Positions 51,027 to 61,695 of a stretch of DNA of 64,000 bases are shown here, in pieces (position 1 is the stretch's first letter; the number at the start of each line of letters is the position of its first letter). Position numbers and translations under genes: made by a program. The stretch is from Saitoella complicata NRRL Y-17804 (Eukaryota; Ascomycota; Saitoellomycetes; Saitoellales; Saitoellaceae): NCBI RefSeq assembly GCF_001661265.1, contig NW_017567011.1, positions 124,001-188,000 of the forward strand, read 5' to 3'. The notes under the pieces were generated by a model that did no database searches, was not told where the DNA came from, and saw only the letters and a program-made list of their open reading frames with translations.

Positions 51027-52403
51027 TCATACACTCACCCTCCGAATCTGTCCCTTGCAAACCACATACCCACCCCAAGCCCTCGGCGCATCAGGCCTCA
51101 ACACACTGACGACCCATTTATCCGCATACACCGTCATCGCACCCCGACTCAAATCTGGACACCGTCTCGGCACGACACTGATCGTGATGCTGTTATCCGC
51201 CCTCCGATCATTCGCTTCCTCGCTCGGATGTCCGTCCATCGCCGACTCCTCAGCCGTACGTCCACGACGAGAAGTGCTCGAAGCAGGTTCGGCGCGACGA
51301 CGGGGGAGGGTGTAGAATTTCGGTTCGCGCATTTCTTCGAGGGGGACGGCGATGTTGGCGCCGGTTTGGAGGCGCTCAATGAGGCGTGCACAGTTTTCCT
51401 CTCCGACACCGTCACCGAGGGTCTCAACGTCGGGGACTGCGAGCAAGAGCGTTTCCTCCTCCAAGCGCACGCGTACCACGCAAGCTTTCTTTCCGTAGTC
51501 GATCGCCAAACCGGCTTCGGCATAAGCCATTGTGTACTTCCTGATCAACTCGTTCTTATGCTCCTTGTGCAACGAAACAAGCGTCCCGTTGACCTTGATC
51601 TGCATGCGCTTCCACGACGAGCCTTTAGGCTGCTCGTGCTTCACATTCCACCAGCTGGAATGCACAAGAGTGTCCGTATACCGCGGCAATATCTCGTGAC
51701 CTTCCTCCGGTCTGGGCGATACAGGCTGGTTGAGGAGATATTCCGGAAGCCTGATCTCGGCCGACTCATATTCTTCCCCCTCTGGTGCTGGCGGGAAGGG
51801 CGAGTACGGCGGCGAGAGCTCATTGTAGGTCGGTAACCGTGGTGGAGAAGCCTTGGGCAGAGAAGAGCGTCGAAGACCGGAGAGGATGCTGAGCGCACCG
51901 GATGACCGGCGGCGTTGGCTCACAACTATATCTTCGGACTGTGCACGGCTGCGCGTAGCAGAAGGGGCGATAACATATTCCGGAGACAGAAGTTGACTGG
52001 ACCGGTTGGAATCAATTTCCCAGGCTTCGTTTTCGATGATTGGTGTGATGCTTGTTGGCTTTCCATCTGAAGAGACACTAACGGCTGATCCTCTCCGTTC
52101 GTTCTTGGCAGAGAAGGCTGATGCGATGGAGTATCGGCGTAAACCCTGGACAGCCTGAGCATCCTTGTCCGGGACGACGTTGACACGGAGATCAATCTTC
52201 GGAGAGAAGAACCCATCACGAAGGTGTTCCGGACTGCTGTCACTGTCGGAGGTGACAGCCGTAGGTGACAATGGCGGAGCATGCTGTAATTCGTAGACTG
52301 GCTGCTTGAATGCCGGTGCCGCGATCATATGGTGAGCGGCATCTGTCGTGAGATCTGCCTTGTATACGCGCTGTTGACGGCGCTGGAGAAGTGACAACGG
52401 CAT
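51027..52403 (-). CDS. PH-domain protein of Pezizomycotina type
   Basis: A single exon of 458 residues. The N-terminal 220 residues are Ser/Arg/Pro-rich and probably phosphorylated (RRYSIAS, QRRRSSGALS, RRSSLPKASP). A PH-like domain covers about 240-370: SSWWNVKHEQPKGSSWKRMQ, VNGTLVSLHKEHKN, YTMAYAEAGLAIDYGKKACV and VRVRLEEETLLLAVPD, ending in the PKFYTLPRRRAE stretch that follows such domains in filamentous ascomycetes. The C-terminus is a second, less certain folded patch (VVPRRCPDLSRGAMTVYADK). Membrane binding is inferred from the fold only; partner and process are unknown. Confidence 0.78.
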   Translation of the reverse strand: MPLSLLQRRQQRVYKADLTTDAAHHMIAAPAFKQPVYELQHAPPLSPTAVTSDSDSSPEHLRDGFFSPKIDLRVNVVPDKDAQAVQGLRRYSIASAFSAKNERRGSAVSVSSDGKPTSITPIIENEAWEIDSNRSSQLLSPEYVIAPSATRSRAQSEDIVVSQRRRSSGALSILSGLRRSSLPKASPPRLPTYNELSPPYSPFPPAPEGEEYESAEIRLPEYLLNQPVSPRPEEGHEILPRYTDTLVHSSWWNVKHEQPKGSSWKRMQIKVNGTLVSLHKEHKNELIRKYTMAYAEAGLAIDYGKKACVVRVRLEEETLLLAVPDVETLGDGVGEENCARLIERLQTGANIAVPLEEMREPKFYTLPRRRAEPASSTSRRGRTAEESAMDGHPSEEANDRRADNSITISVVPRRCPDLSRGAMTVYADKWVVSVLRPDAPRAWGGYVVCKGQIRRVSV

Positions 52404-53770
52404 ACTGACTAACTAGACACAGCTGTCGTGATTGTAGATATGCAAGTGCCGTAACCGATCCTGGATTCCTCCACCGTAAGATGCTGACAATGCTCGAAAA
52501 CAACGACTCTGATGCACGAGTTCACGCGACGGTAGCGACAGTATTATGGAAGGTACAGGAAGACGATTGATGATCGACATTGTTGGCTGCTGGGAGAACA
52601 AAGGTTATAAACGGCCAGGGCTTGTTTTTGGGCTTGAGGCCACCGAAGACTGTTCAGATCGAGCGGCTGCCCAGGCGCTGCGGCGGACGAACAAGGGCGC
52701 ATATGGCGGCAAATCCGGATGCGCACGCTAAACTTAATCCGGCGCAACGAATGAACAAGGGTCCGTGCTTTGACGTGAATGAGCCGTGATCATCGCCTAT
52801 TATGGAACCCGTCCTTTATGCGTAGGACATCGCCTCGGTTCAATTGCAGGTCGGTGAAAGTCAATTGCGAGGACTGAGCCGTGCTCCTCCATCATCGACA
52901 GCGCGTTTATTCGAGGAGGTCTTTTGATCCCCACAACGAATAAACGCTTCATCAGCTGTCAATGTTCTGTCATCAGATCATTAGCCATAGCCCGGGTCCG
53001 CAAACGGTCTCGATCCGCTGCATGGGATGATCGGGGGAACGCGCACACGTGCGCCCCGAAAAACGGAGCCGCGCCGGAGCGCACAGGATCTGGCCTCGAG
53101 AGCAAACACCCCCAGGGTCTTTCAAAGTTATCCCGGGTTTTCAGACCTCATTTGCGGCGTTTTACCATCGCCATCCCTTGTAACATCCTCCGTAGAAGTG
53201 GATGATCACCTGTTCCACTCTGCATAATGTGCATAAGCATCATGCGCGTGCACGGGCCATCTGCAACGCACCCACGCCGAACTTCGCTGCATCGCCGTAG
53301 ATCCCTGAAGCATCACAGACTCCGGCGTTAGAAGCTAACCGCATATGGAACCCAGCATCCAGACATCCCATCCCAAAATGAACTCAACATTATGTGCAGA
53401 TGAACACTGCGAAAAAAGAGGCTGACAAACCGCCTTTTCGAAGAAGGGTGGACCCCTGTAGAAGAAAATAACTGGCAGTTGGGGACGTTGCGGCTGAGTA
53501 AGGGAGTTTTGGCAGAGAGGCTTCATGCGCTCGTACGACTCCGCCAAGTCCTCTAGCGTCTGTCGTACCTCTTAGCTCTGGCTACCGCTGTGACCTGATG
53601 TCCAGCCCACCCAAGCGCTGCGCAAATCCTCTGTGAAATGAACTGAAGAACAGTTGGTTTGTAAGCTTCTATGTTGCCAAAAACATACGAAATGAGTGAC
53701 GGCGTGGATCCTTTTTCGGTGGCTGCCTCGAGTCTAGTATGCAGTAGGACGCGCCCTGAGGTGCTCCGCT

Positions 53771-53780
53771 CGAAGCGAAG
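53771..53780 (+). repeat. Target site duplication, left copy
   Basis: CGAAGCGAAG directly abuts the left inverted repeat; the same 10 bases on the same strand follow the right one. Confidence 0.85.
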
Positions 53781-54238
53781 GGTCTTGATCATTTCACACC
53801 CCATTTTCTTCATTTCACACCCCAGCGCCAACAAAAAACTCAGGATATCTCGCCAACCGCAAATCGGATCTCGGAGGGTAGAGAGTGTATAGACTGATAA
53901 AAGTCCCCTGAATCCGTTCCCACCTTCAAATTCGGATTTGAAGGTTCCTGGGAGAAGATACCAACTGTTTCTCACCTCTCAGCCCGGCGCTGCGGCTGGT
54001 GTGGCACAGCGCATATATGCATAAATCTGCACATCACATCTCAGCAGTATTTGGCAGAGTACAGCAGCTGGTGGAGTGAAATCTGCGAGTTAAAGGTATC
54101 AGGATATTCACAAAGTTACTCTCTATCTCTCTACGCTCTTACCGTATTCCCAAGTTCAATGGCTGTTGAGATATCTTTGAAATTGTGAGTGCGCCGGGGT
54201 GTGAAATGAAGATTTAGGGGTGTGGAATGATCAGGACC
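53781..54238. mobile_element. MITE with 48-bp terminal inverted repeats (probably MULE-derived)
   Basis: The left end 53781-53828 and the right end 54191-54238 are inverted copies matching at 41 of 48 positions; four of the seven differences are one block (ATTT against TAAA). Each end holds two copies of a TTTCACACCCC-like motif. The element is 458 bp, carries no transposase frame, and is flanked by 10-bp direct repeats. Long TIRs with a 9-11 bp target duplication are typical of Mutator-like DNA transposons, so a MULE-type non-autonomous element is the best reading; hAT (8 bp) and Tc1 (TA) fit less well. It lies 113 bp beyond the PalB stop codon. Confidence 0.85.
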
Positions 54239-54248
54239 CGAAGCGAAG
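54239..54248 (+). repeat. Target site duplication, right copy
   Basis: CGAAGCGAAG, identical to 53771-53780, abutting the right inverted repeat. Confidence 0.85.
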
Positions 54249-54351
54249 GGCTTCAAAGACATCGGGCGGGCGTAGGCTAATAGCCGAGGGCACTCGGGTA
54301 CAACGATGTGCCGTATGGCCAGTTTTGTATGAAAGTTGTCCTCTTTCGACC

Positions 54352-56915
54352 TCATTCTCCAATCGTCACAGAGCTGTCACTCAGCACCTCGATCACATAC
54401 TCACTCCTCTCTACCGCGTTTCCCATTCTTTCAATAAGCAACTCGTAGGTTTGTCCACCCTGTAAATCAAACTCTGACAACCTTGCTGCTCCCTCCATAA
54501 ACCTCCCCGAACTGACAAGAACTTGACCGTGTAATGTGAGACTTGCCTGGACATAACTTGAGGTTGTCGAGATGTGGAAACTGTTCAGCCCAACGTTAGC
54601 ACTCGCCAAAGCGGTCACACAGGAAGACTGGACCTTGCGGACGTCAATCGTGCCACATTGACTGAGTGTCTCTGCACCGTAGCTGACCCATTCCATCCGC
54701 CCTCAATGGTCCTATTCATCTTTCCAGCCCAGCTATCATGAACAGGTTCCACGCTCACGGCCATGTTACTCTTGACGAGAAGTGTACACTTTCCTACACG
54801 CCCAGCATCGAAAGTCGACAGAATAACGGTATAAGTCCCTGCCGGCACATCCGGGATCTGTACGATTGTATTCTTCGGCGTGAATTCACCACTGTCTGCC
54901 AGGATTTCTCGGCGAGATATCCTGTATCCGATTTAGCACAGCTTCACAACTACTAAACTTTTCTCGGACATACCTCTCGACACGCTTCCCGCCGCCCCAT
55001 ACAACAGCAACGTGTACAGGCCCACATCCTTCTTCAGCACTCAAGCACAACAGCAGATCACCGCTGCAATCCAATCGTAACGAGTATTGTGGATTGATGT
55101 TAGGCGTGTTGCGTCCACCGGATGTCCTCTTCGTCCATTCGCCAGCTCTCTCGACGGATAATGGATACCTGTCTCTTGCTTCCATAAACTCCGATAGCTC
55201 AGTCACGGAAAAGGCGGACAGTGTGAAAGAGCACCGATGACCGACAGGGAAGCGCTTGTAAGTAGGAATAATGGTGTACGACTTTCTCGACGGGATGTTC
55301 AAGCGGAGCGATGTTTCGAGAGTATCCTGATATGATGTCTGTGTAAAAGATTAGCAAACGCTCCATAGAACCTCACATTACTCTCACGGACCGTTTTGAG
55401 TGGTCGAGCCATGCCATACACTTTCTTCCCATCCATATCAAACACCTGCAAGGCGATATCTCCTGTTGGATCATCCTTGCTCAAATAATGCCGACTGAGT
55501 AGAACAAATACGCTCTGAGTACTACCCGTGTCATTCCGCAAAACATACTGCTGATTATCAATATAGTGATCCCTGTCTGTAACATCAACGGTAAAGTGGA
55601 CATCCCGCCTGTATGGATGAAGACACGGATTCCAGTTCAGGTTTAGACCGATGAAGTACCGGGGCAGCATATCCCAATCCATCCAGAACATACCCCTGCT
55701 AGGTTCTGGCAGTGCTTCGCGGAGCTCTTCGGTCCATTCATTCGTATGTACCGTACCGGACTCGTGATGAATCCAAGGATTCTTGACAAGAACGTGCCGT
55801 CGACCACCAGCTTCTCTCATATCGACCACCGCATAACAGTGATCCCCAACGATGCCTAATCGCCGTTCATCCTCAGCACTCATCTTCCCTGTGCCCAGAG
55901 TTACCAAAACGTTCCCCCTTTGCCACGCTTTGTAAAGACTCGTCCATCTATCATCTGATTTGACATTTAACCGTCGTAATGAGATATGTTCGGGTACCCA
56001 GCTTGTAAGAGCATAGATATCTGTTGCAGAGTTTGAACCAGGGAAGACATATCCATAACCCATAATCTTCAGATACGCTTTCTCCAGAAGAGCAGGTGCT
56101 AACAATGAGGGATCGGTGGCAGAGGTTGCATATGTGGGTTTCCCTGATGACGAGAACGGCAGCAAATCATCGATCGCGACTCTCCGTTCCCAGCCATTGA
56201 AAAAAAGCTTGACAATGTATTTCCCATTGGCACTTCTACCATGCGGCCATATTCGGTTCAAAGCGATGAGTTGACCGTGAATCGCTTCGTGCAGTCCAAT
56301 CACGCATAATGCTGAGACTACGGAACAGTCAGAGATGACATCTTGAACCAGATCGACTCCCGTATATGACTTGTCGATGACGGTAACGTTATCCCAGACG
56401 TCCGTTGGCCGTCTCCACTCAAAGTCGCTGGATGGACCAGGTAGTGGTAGTGGATCGACGTAAGGCTCATCTCCAGTGAATTCTGTTTCCTTCGGCTCTG
56501 TTGTCCACGGTGGATATACACCGCCGTTAATCTTTGCTGAGCGTAGTAAAATCGTCTGCTGACGGGTCTGTAGTGTATCAATTTCTGGTAATGGCGCAGG
56601 CGGTGTATGCTCCGTACGTTGTTGATTCCGCCGTGAGTCTCCGTTCTCTTTTGGCGAAGGCGGTGCAGAAGAGATATGATCGTTGGATTCCTGCTTAATT
56701 CTCTCCGCATCCTCGATACAACTCTTCGCCAGCGACCTCAGCCGCTGCTTCTCCACCTTATCTGCCTGTTCAGTTGCCTGAATAGCCTTCAAATACGCAT
56801 CAACAGCGGCGGCGTACGACTTGACTCTTACAGACGGAGTGGAGGCCGTGTTCTGTCCTAGAGCAACATGATACTCGGCAGTCGCTTCATGATGAGCTGA
56901 CTGCGACGCTGGCAT
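54352..56915 (-). CDS. palB: Calpain-like protease PalB/Rim13 (ambient pH signalling)
   Basis: Exons 55377-56915, 54974-55338, 54678-54921 and (less surely) 54352-54633 on the minus strand encode about 809 residues; Aspergillus PalB is about 840. PalB cleaves the zinc-finger factor PacC/Rim101 on endosomal ESCRT-III under alkaline pH. Residues 8-80 form an MIT domain. The protease domain has the catalytic Cys in QDVISDCSVVSAL, His in GIVGDHCYAVVDM and Asn in VLVKNPW. Two C2-like domains follow (HFTVDVTDR onward; RTSGGRNTPNINPQYSLRL onward), ending YVIEVLSDSSVTIGE. The first intron uses GTGAGG. The last junction is uncertain: a 44-nt intron at 54634-54677 (GTGCAG...CAAG) restores frame, but a frameshift in the gene or the assembly is possible. 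Confidence 0.88.
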
Positions 56916-57311
56916 AGGGATGTATGCTGTCCGGGATGTATGCGGTCGATCTCGCTATGGTGGTGAATGAATGCGGTCCAGGCGCGGGTACCCGTACCGA
57001 ACATCGGGGTGCTTGAGCCCGCAGCGGGCGATGCATGCGGCTGTAAGGCGTGAGATGAATGTTTGACGGGGCAGATGAATGTTCAACTTGTACATGTTCA
57101 TGATCCCGGTGTTCAGAAAGTATCTTTGCTGACGGACGTGGGAGGAGAAGCAGTAGCTGTTGTTACGCGAATTAGGGCTGGAGCTCGTCAAACCCTAAGG
57201 CACGTGCCCCCGCCGCGCTCCCCGCCGCAAATATCCAAAATATATACCGAACGTCGCGGCCTCCGAGAGAACGGTTCCCTGCCCAGCTCCACTACTTCAG
57301 ATCCAGCCAAG
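56916..57311. promoter_or_regulatory. Divergent promoter region PALB/RPL12
   Basis: 396 bp between start codons, with the telo-box and E-box cluster described separately at 57172-57206 and TATATA at 57240-57245. Confidence 0.5.
57172..57206 (+). promoter_or_regulatory. Tbf1-like and Cbf1-like sites upstream of RPL12
   Basis: TTAGGG at 57172-57177, AAACCCTAA at 57190-57198 and CACGTG at 57201-57206 lie within 35 bp, about 105-140 bp before the RPL12 start. Tbf1 (ACCCTAA) and Cbf1 (CACGTG) are known activators of ribosomal protein genes in Candida albicans. The assignment here rests on motif match. Confidence 0.6.
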
Positions 57312-57949
57312 ATGCCCCCCAAGGTCGACCCCAACGAGATCAAGATCATCTACCTCCGTGCCACTGGTGGTGAGGTCGGTGCCTCTTCCGCTCTTGCCCC
57401 CAAGATCGGTCCTCTCGGTCTTTCTCCCAAGAAGGTACGAGCATACACCATCTCCCTACGTTCGCCTTAGGGCGGTATGTGATGGGAGAGTGATTGCTTA
57501 CACCTGTCCTACCTAGGTCGGAGAAGATATCGCCAAGGCTACCGGTGACTGGAAGGGTCTCCGTGTCACCGTCCAGTTGACCATCCAGAACCGTCAGGCT
57601 GCTGTCTCCGTTGTTCCCTCCGCTTCTTCCCTCGTCATCCGTGCCTTGAAGGAGGCTCCCCGTGACCGCAAGAAGGAGAAGAACATCAAGCACAGTGGTA
57701 ACATCGAGCTCTCCGAGATCATCGAGATTGCCCGTACCATGCGCTTCAAGTCTTTGGCTCGTGAGCTCAAGGGTACCGTCAAGGAGATCCTCGGTACTGC
57801 TTTCTCCGTTGGATGCACTGTCGACGGTCAGAACCCCCACGACCTCCAGGCTGCCATCGACGCTGGTGAGGTTGAGAGTATGTTTCCCCGTTTTCCCTGT
57901 GCTTTGGAATGAATGATGCTAACGAGTTTTCGCAGTCCCCGAGGAGTAA
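57312..57949 (+). CDS. RPL12: 60S ribosomal protein L12 (uL11)
   Basis: Exons 57312-57434, 57517-57877 and 57936-57949 encode 165 residues, exactly the family length. uL11 forms the stalk base of the GTPase-associated centre. The start [58 protein letters not shown] and the end [20 protein letters not shown] are near invariant. The last exon has only 14 nt and adds the end of the Ile codon plus Pro-Glu-Glu-stop. Codon bias is strong, as in highly expressed genes. Confidence 0.97.
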
Positions 57950-58580
57950 ATTTGTCTTTGAATCTAGTTATTCTTGGGCCCTCCCTACGTTTCGCATGTG
58001 ATGGGAGTTTAATCAAAAAACTATTTACCCTCATCCCCTTTCTACTCGTGACTGCTTCACCTCCACTAACCAATAGCTCCCTCAACAACGAAGCACATAT
58101 GGATGCTTACGGTGGTTCAAGCTTCATGAGATAAGCTGGTGAACTGCTTGCTGTGTTCGGAACAGTGCTTCATGTTCTGCCGAATTCCAGGTATGGACGG
58201 CAAGATTTTGGCACGCTCGGCAACAACGTGTCGTTCACGAGCGCATTTCATGGCGCTTATGCCAGCGATAGCATCCATATGCGTCTTCCTCTCAAGACCA
58301 TCATTCAAACGGGACATCTTATTTTCTGTTTGCTACAATGTGGCCCAATTACCAAGCTTTTAAAACAGTTCTCCTCTCGGGGTTTTGAGCTGCTACTTGG
58401 TGGGCCAATTTGTGAGCAAACTAGAACTACATTCCTCATTACTCACCGCGTTGTTCTGCTCTATGAGCAAGGCGGTCCATAACGTACGAGGAGATATACT
58501 TTTTTTTTTTACGTGAATATACTTTTGGTCTTCTTTGCACACTCTTCTCATTGGTATTTTGGGTATCTCTTATGGTTCTG
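57950..58580. other. Convergent intergenic region
   Basis: 631 bp between the RPL12 stop and the coiled-coil gene stop. It contains an 11-12 base T run near 58500. The frames present are not conserved-looking. No RNA gene is recognised. Confidence 0.5.
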
Positions 58581-59431
58581 TCATAAGTCTTCACTGTCCC
58601 TACTCCTCCCTCTTCCTGGTTCTGCCTGACCACCAGACTCAGCCGGCCTCAGCCATTCCCTCCTCAGCTCCTCCTCCATAATATCATTGTCCTCCACTAA
58701 CCCCTCCACAGCCTTCCCCACCGCCTCGAACTCCCTCTTCGTCCTCACCAACCTCGTCTTCTTCAGCTCCTTATGATGCGGATGCCGCAACCCCCCCAGC
58801 ACCTCCGCCGTGATCGGATTCTTCCTTAATAATCGTCGAAGATGGATATGACAGGTACAGGAGCGGGAGGAGAGGGTATGTTCGACGTTCCAGAGTGTTG
58901 AGATAAGCAGTTCAATTGCGGTGTCTCGTTCGCGGTCGGCGGAGATGTTGGTGGACTGAGTGGTGGAGGCGGGGAGGGATGTTTGAATTGAGACTGTGCG
59001 GGTACGAGGTTTTGGTTTGGGGAGGTCGCGGAGGGAGAGGTCGAGGGCGTGTTGATCCTCGAGTCTGCACACACTTTTAGCTCCAGAGCATGTTTCACAG
59101 GATCATAGGTTGCGTACTGCGCTGTCTTCAACTTCAATTGCCTGATCGCACGCTCCTGTTCCCGACACCGTGCATCCAGCACTTGCACCCTATTCTTCCA
59201 CCACGCCCGGCTGCGCTCGCTTTCTCGCAGTAATCTATCCGCCGTAACCAACTGATCCCGTAACTCATGAACCTGCTGCCGCAGACCCAGATCCAATTGC
59301 CGGAACTCCTCGACCCGGCGCGTGAGGGAAGCGTCTAGGGCGGATATATCCACCGTCCGGGACAAAGAAGGTGAGGCGCGAGTACGCACTGTGTCGCGAC
59401 GGTATGTGGAGGTGTCTCCGGTTGTATTCAT
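58581..59431 (-). CDS. Coiled-coil protein of unknown function
   Basis: Exons 59118-59431 and 58581-59064 on the minus strand encode 265 residues. I do not recognise the family. The N-terminal half is a coiled coil (DASLTRRVEEFRQLDLGLRQ, VHELRDQLVTADRLLRESER, ARCREQERAIRQLKLKTAQ). After an S/T/P-rich linker comes a helical segment (RDTAIELLISTLWNVEHTLS) with a Cys pair (SCTCHIHLRRLLRKNP), then a charged helix (KREFEAVGKAVEGLVEDNDI) and an R/G-rich tail. The intron (53 nt, GTACGC...TGCAG) is inferred: it joins two frames that both look coding on their own side. It shares a 132-bp promoter with PET100. Confidence 0.7.
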
Positions 59432-59563
59432 CCTAATTTTCGGTCGGTTGGAAATTGTCGTCGGCGTGATGGTGTTGCTGGTAAACAATGACAGCTGCAC
59501 GTGTATGCGGAAGTACCGATAGAGTTTAACGACGACGTCGACAACACCTCGATCGACGACAAG
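59432..59563. promoter_or_regulatory. Bidirectional promoter, coiled-coil gene / PET100
   Basis: 132 bp between start codons; CACGTG at 59498-59503 sits near its middle. Confidence 0.5.
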
Positions 59564-59940
59564 ATGGCCGGCCCAAATATGGAGATGTTTCGTGTATGAC
59601 TACTGGTCTTGGAGTGTCTGCTTATAGCTAATGTGAGGATGGTATAGTTTGCAATGTACGTGTTCTTTCCCATTGCTTCCATGTACTACTTCGGTGATAT
59701 CTCCTTCTACAACAAATACGTCGCACATGTACATCTCCCCCCCTCCCACTCAAACGCAGAGCTAATGAGCATGGACAGTTGCAACTCTGGCCAGATTCAA
59801 ATCCCATTGAGAAGCTACCACAGGATCCAACAGATCTGAAGGAAGAGTTGGAGAAGGCACAGCAACGGCGGTTAGAGAAGAAGAAGCTGAGGGAGGCTTT
59901 TGTGGCACAGCAAAACCAGGGAGCTGCAGAGAGCTCATAA
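59564..59940 (+). CDS. PET100: Cytochrome c oxidase assembly factor Pet100
   Basis: Exons 59564-59593, 59648-59728 and 59779-59940 encode 90 residues. Pet100 is an inner-membrane assembly factor of complex IV. The pattern follows the family: MAGPNMEMFRFAMYVFFPIA, then SMYYFGDISFYNKYVAH with one membrane helix, LWPDSNPIEKLPQDPTDLKE, and a charged coiled C-terminus (RRLEKKKLREAFVAQQ). The first coding exon has only 10 codons. Both joins are phase 0. No cleavable presequence is seen, as in known Pet100 proteins. Confidence 0.9.
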
Positions 59941-60095
59941 AATGCATGTTCAGAGAGCAATGCAAATCGAACATAATGCTAGGCTTAAGCAGAACCAGAG
60001 CAACCAATCTCCTCTCTTTCCTCTGCCACGCCGGTATGCTTCGAGTCTCGACGCTCAGTGTCTCGCGGCTTGCACGTCTCGTCACCCACACCATC

Positions 60096-61423
60096 TCACT
60101 GCTGATCCATAGCGTCGTCCTCCCCGACACTCTCCTGTCCTCCCTGTCCCCCCAATGCACCCAACCCTACCCCACTCCCCATCAACCCCTGCCTCGCCAT
60201 CTCCTTTAACTCAGCCTTCAATGCATACTTCCCATGATGTGGCCCCGCCCTATTCAACCTCGCAATCCCCTCCAAAACCTCCTTCAAATACGCCTCCGGC
60301 TGTGCCAGTTTTTCACGTAGTTCACGCATGGACCAGTTGTCGCGCTGTTCGTAGAGTGTAAAGATTTTGTCCATGAGTTCGTTGCGGGGGATACGGGCTG
60401 CTTTTTGGTCTTGGGAGATTTTCTTTGACTGTGGCGCCTTCTGTCAAACAGACCAGTATTAGCATTGTGCGCACTGCGAACACAACCCAGGATAGATGGG
60501 ACGTACCGAGAATGTTGAGATCCGCGACACATTCCCCAACGTCCCGGGCGCCAACAAATTCACACTCCGCTTATGCTTCTCATCCAACATTACAATAGCT
60601 CGTTTCGGCTGTGCTTGGACTTGTTGCTGTCGTGCTCTCATGACTCGTCGGTATCGTTCATTCATAATGGGGCCCACTTGGCATTCGTGGACGATGCGGC
60701 CTTTGATGGCGGTTTCCTCTGTTCACCCACACATTAGCAACGCTCCTACCATGTAGGTGAAGGTGATCATACTGGGTATAGGCTTCCAATATGGTCGTGC
60801 CGCATCCCTTGGTTTACTTATACTCCCATCCGATACATCCCCTGCCCCAGCCCCAGCCGTCTCCGGTCTCGATGATGTCTGAGACTTCCCACCATGTCCA
60901 GGCAATGCCTTCTCATTGAATATGAGGGTGTTCTTGACGTGTTGGTTCGTCACTGTAAGCTTGTATTCATTTGGGATATCGGCGTATTCTGGGGTATCTG
61001 GGGCGAAGAGTTTGATCTGTGGGTTCTGTTTAGCATGCCACACGCAGAGACCGAGAATGCGAACCCACATTTTTGATATCTGTAGGACTGAAAGCAAATC
61101 AGTAAAGTGAAATGCATACAGAAGAGAAGGGACTTACTCCGCCAAATGCAGATGTCCGACCTCCAGATCTCCCGTATAGCCCTGCGCATCTGCCATCTGC
61201 CCAACCTGCTTCCATTTATCAAAAAGCTGTTGTGGTACCTTTACCAACCATGCATTATTTCTCAGGCCGCTCAGCTCAAGGTCAAGGTCCTCCTACCCCC
61301 ATCATTAGTATGCGCATTCAGTCCATGGAGGGGGATGCATACATCCTCGTCGATGGCTGGCATGGGCCGTACGTCGGTCATCTCTTCACCTTTTATTTCT
61401 GTCTTGATGGCTGGGGTGCTCAT
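60096..61423 (-). CDS. TFG2: TFIIF small subunit (beta, Tfg2)
   Basis: Six exons on the minus strand, 61343-61423, 61138-61292, 61069-61087, 60773-61025, 60507-60718 and 60096-60440, encode 354 residues. TFIIF binds Pol II and supports initiation. The N-terminal dimerisation part is LRNNAWLVKVPQQLFDKWKQ and DLEVGHLHLAEDPTDIKN; then APDTPEYADIPNEYKLTVTN, VKNTLIF, and AIKGRIVHECQVGPIMNERY. The C-terminal winged helix is RIPRNELMDKIFTLYEQRDN and LKEVLEGIARLNRAG. Exon 3 has only 19 nt. Every join keeps frame and restores conserved sequence; branch sites such as ATACTAATG and GCTAAT are visible in the introns. Confidence 0.92.
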
Positions 61424-61695
61424 CGTAGTTGTGTGCGGGAAGGTTCAAACGTCTGGAGGTTATGAACGGGATGCACGACGTCGTAAGTGTATGTGAGTCT
61501 GAAGCAACGACGACGAATTCGAGGAGAAGACTGAGCTTGAATCGATGACAACGTACCGAAAACTCGGACGTTCGCTGTTCTTCGGTGGTTAACGTTTGGA
61601 CGTCGAACGTCACGCCGACCCCTCTCGTGCAACCTTGACGCGCCTGCATGGGCCGGAAACTCCAAAGCTAAGGCAACGAACGACGACGAGCAATC
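61424..61695. promoter_or_regulatory. Bidirectional promoter TFG2/CWC22
   Basis: 272 bp between the start codons of two genes of mRNA synthesis and splicing. No specific motif is recognised. Confidence 0.5.

Larger units (their letters stand above)
52404..54351. other. 1.95-kb gene-poor region holding a MITE
   Basis: Between the PH-domain gene start and the PalB stop. Apart from the transposon at 53781-54238, no RNA gene or conserved frame is seen. The largest open frame (53553-53975, minus) runs through one inverted repeat and shows no domain. Confidence 0.6.

Noticed and set aside
51027-52403. First considered as an arrestin-like protein because of PPxY-like and SPEY motifs
   Set aside because: No arrestin fold motifs are present; the WWNVKHE...IDYGKKACVVRVR block fits a PH-like domain.
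53553-53975. 140-codon minus-strand frame
   Set aside because: It crosses the end of the MITE and its target duplication, so it is not a conserved gene.
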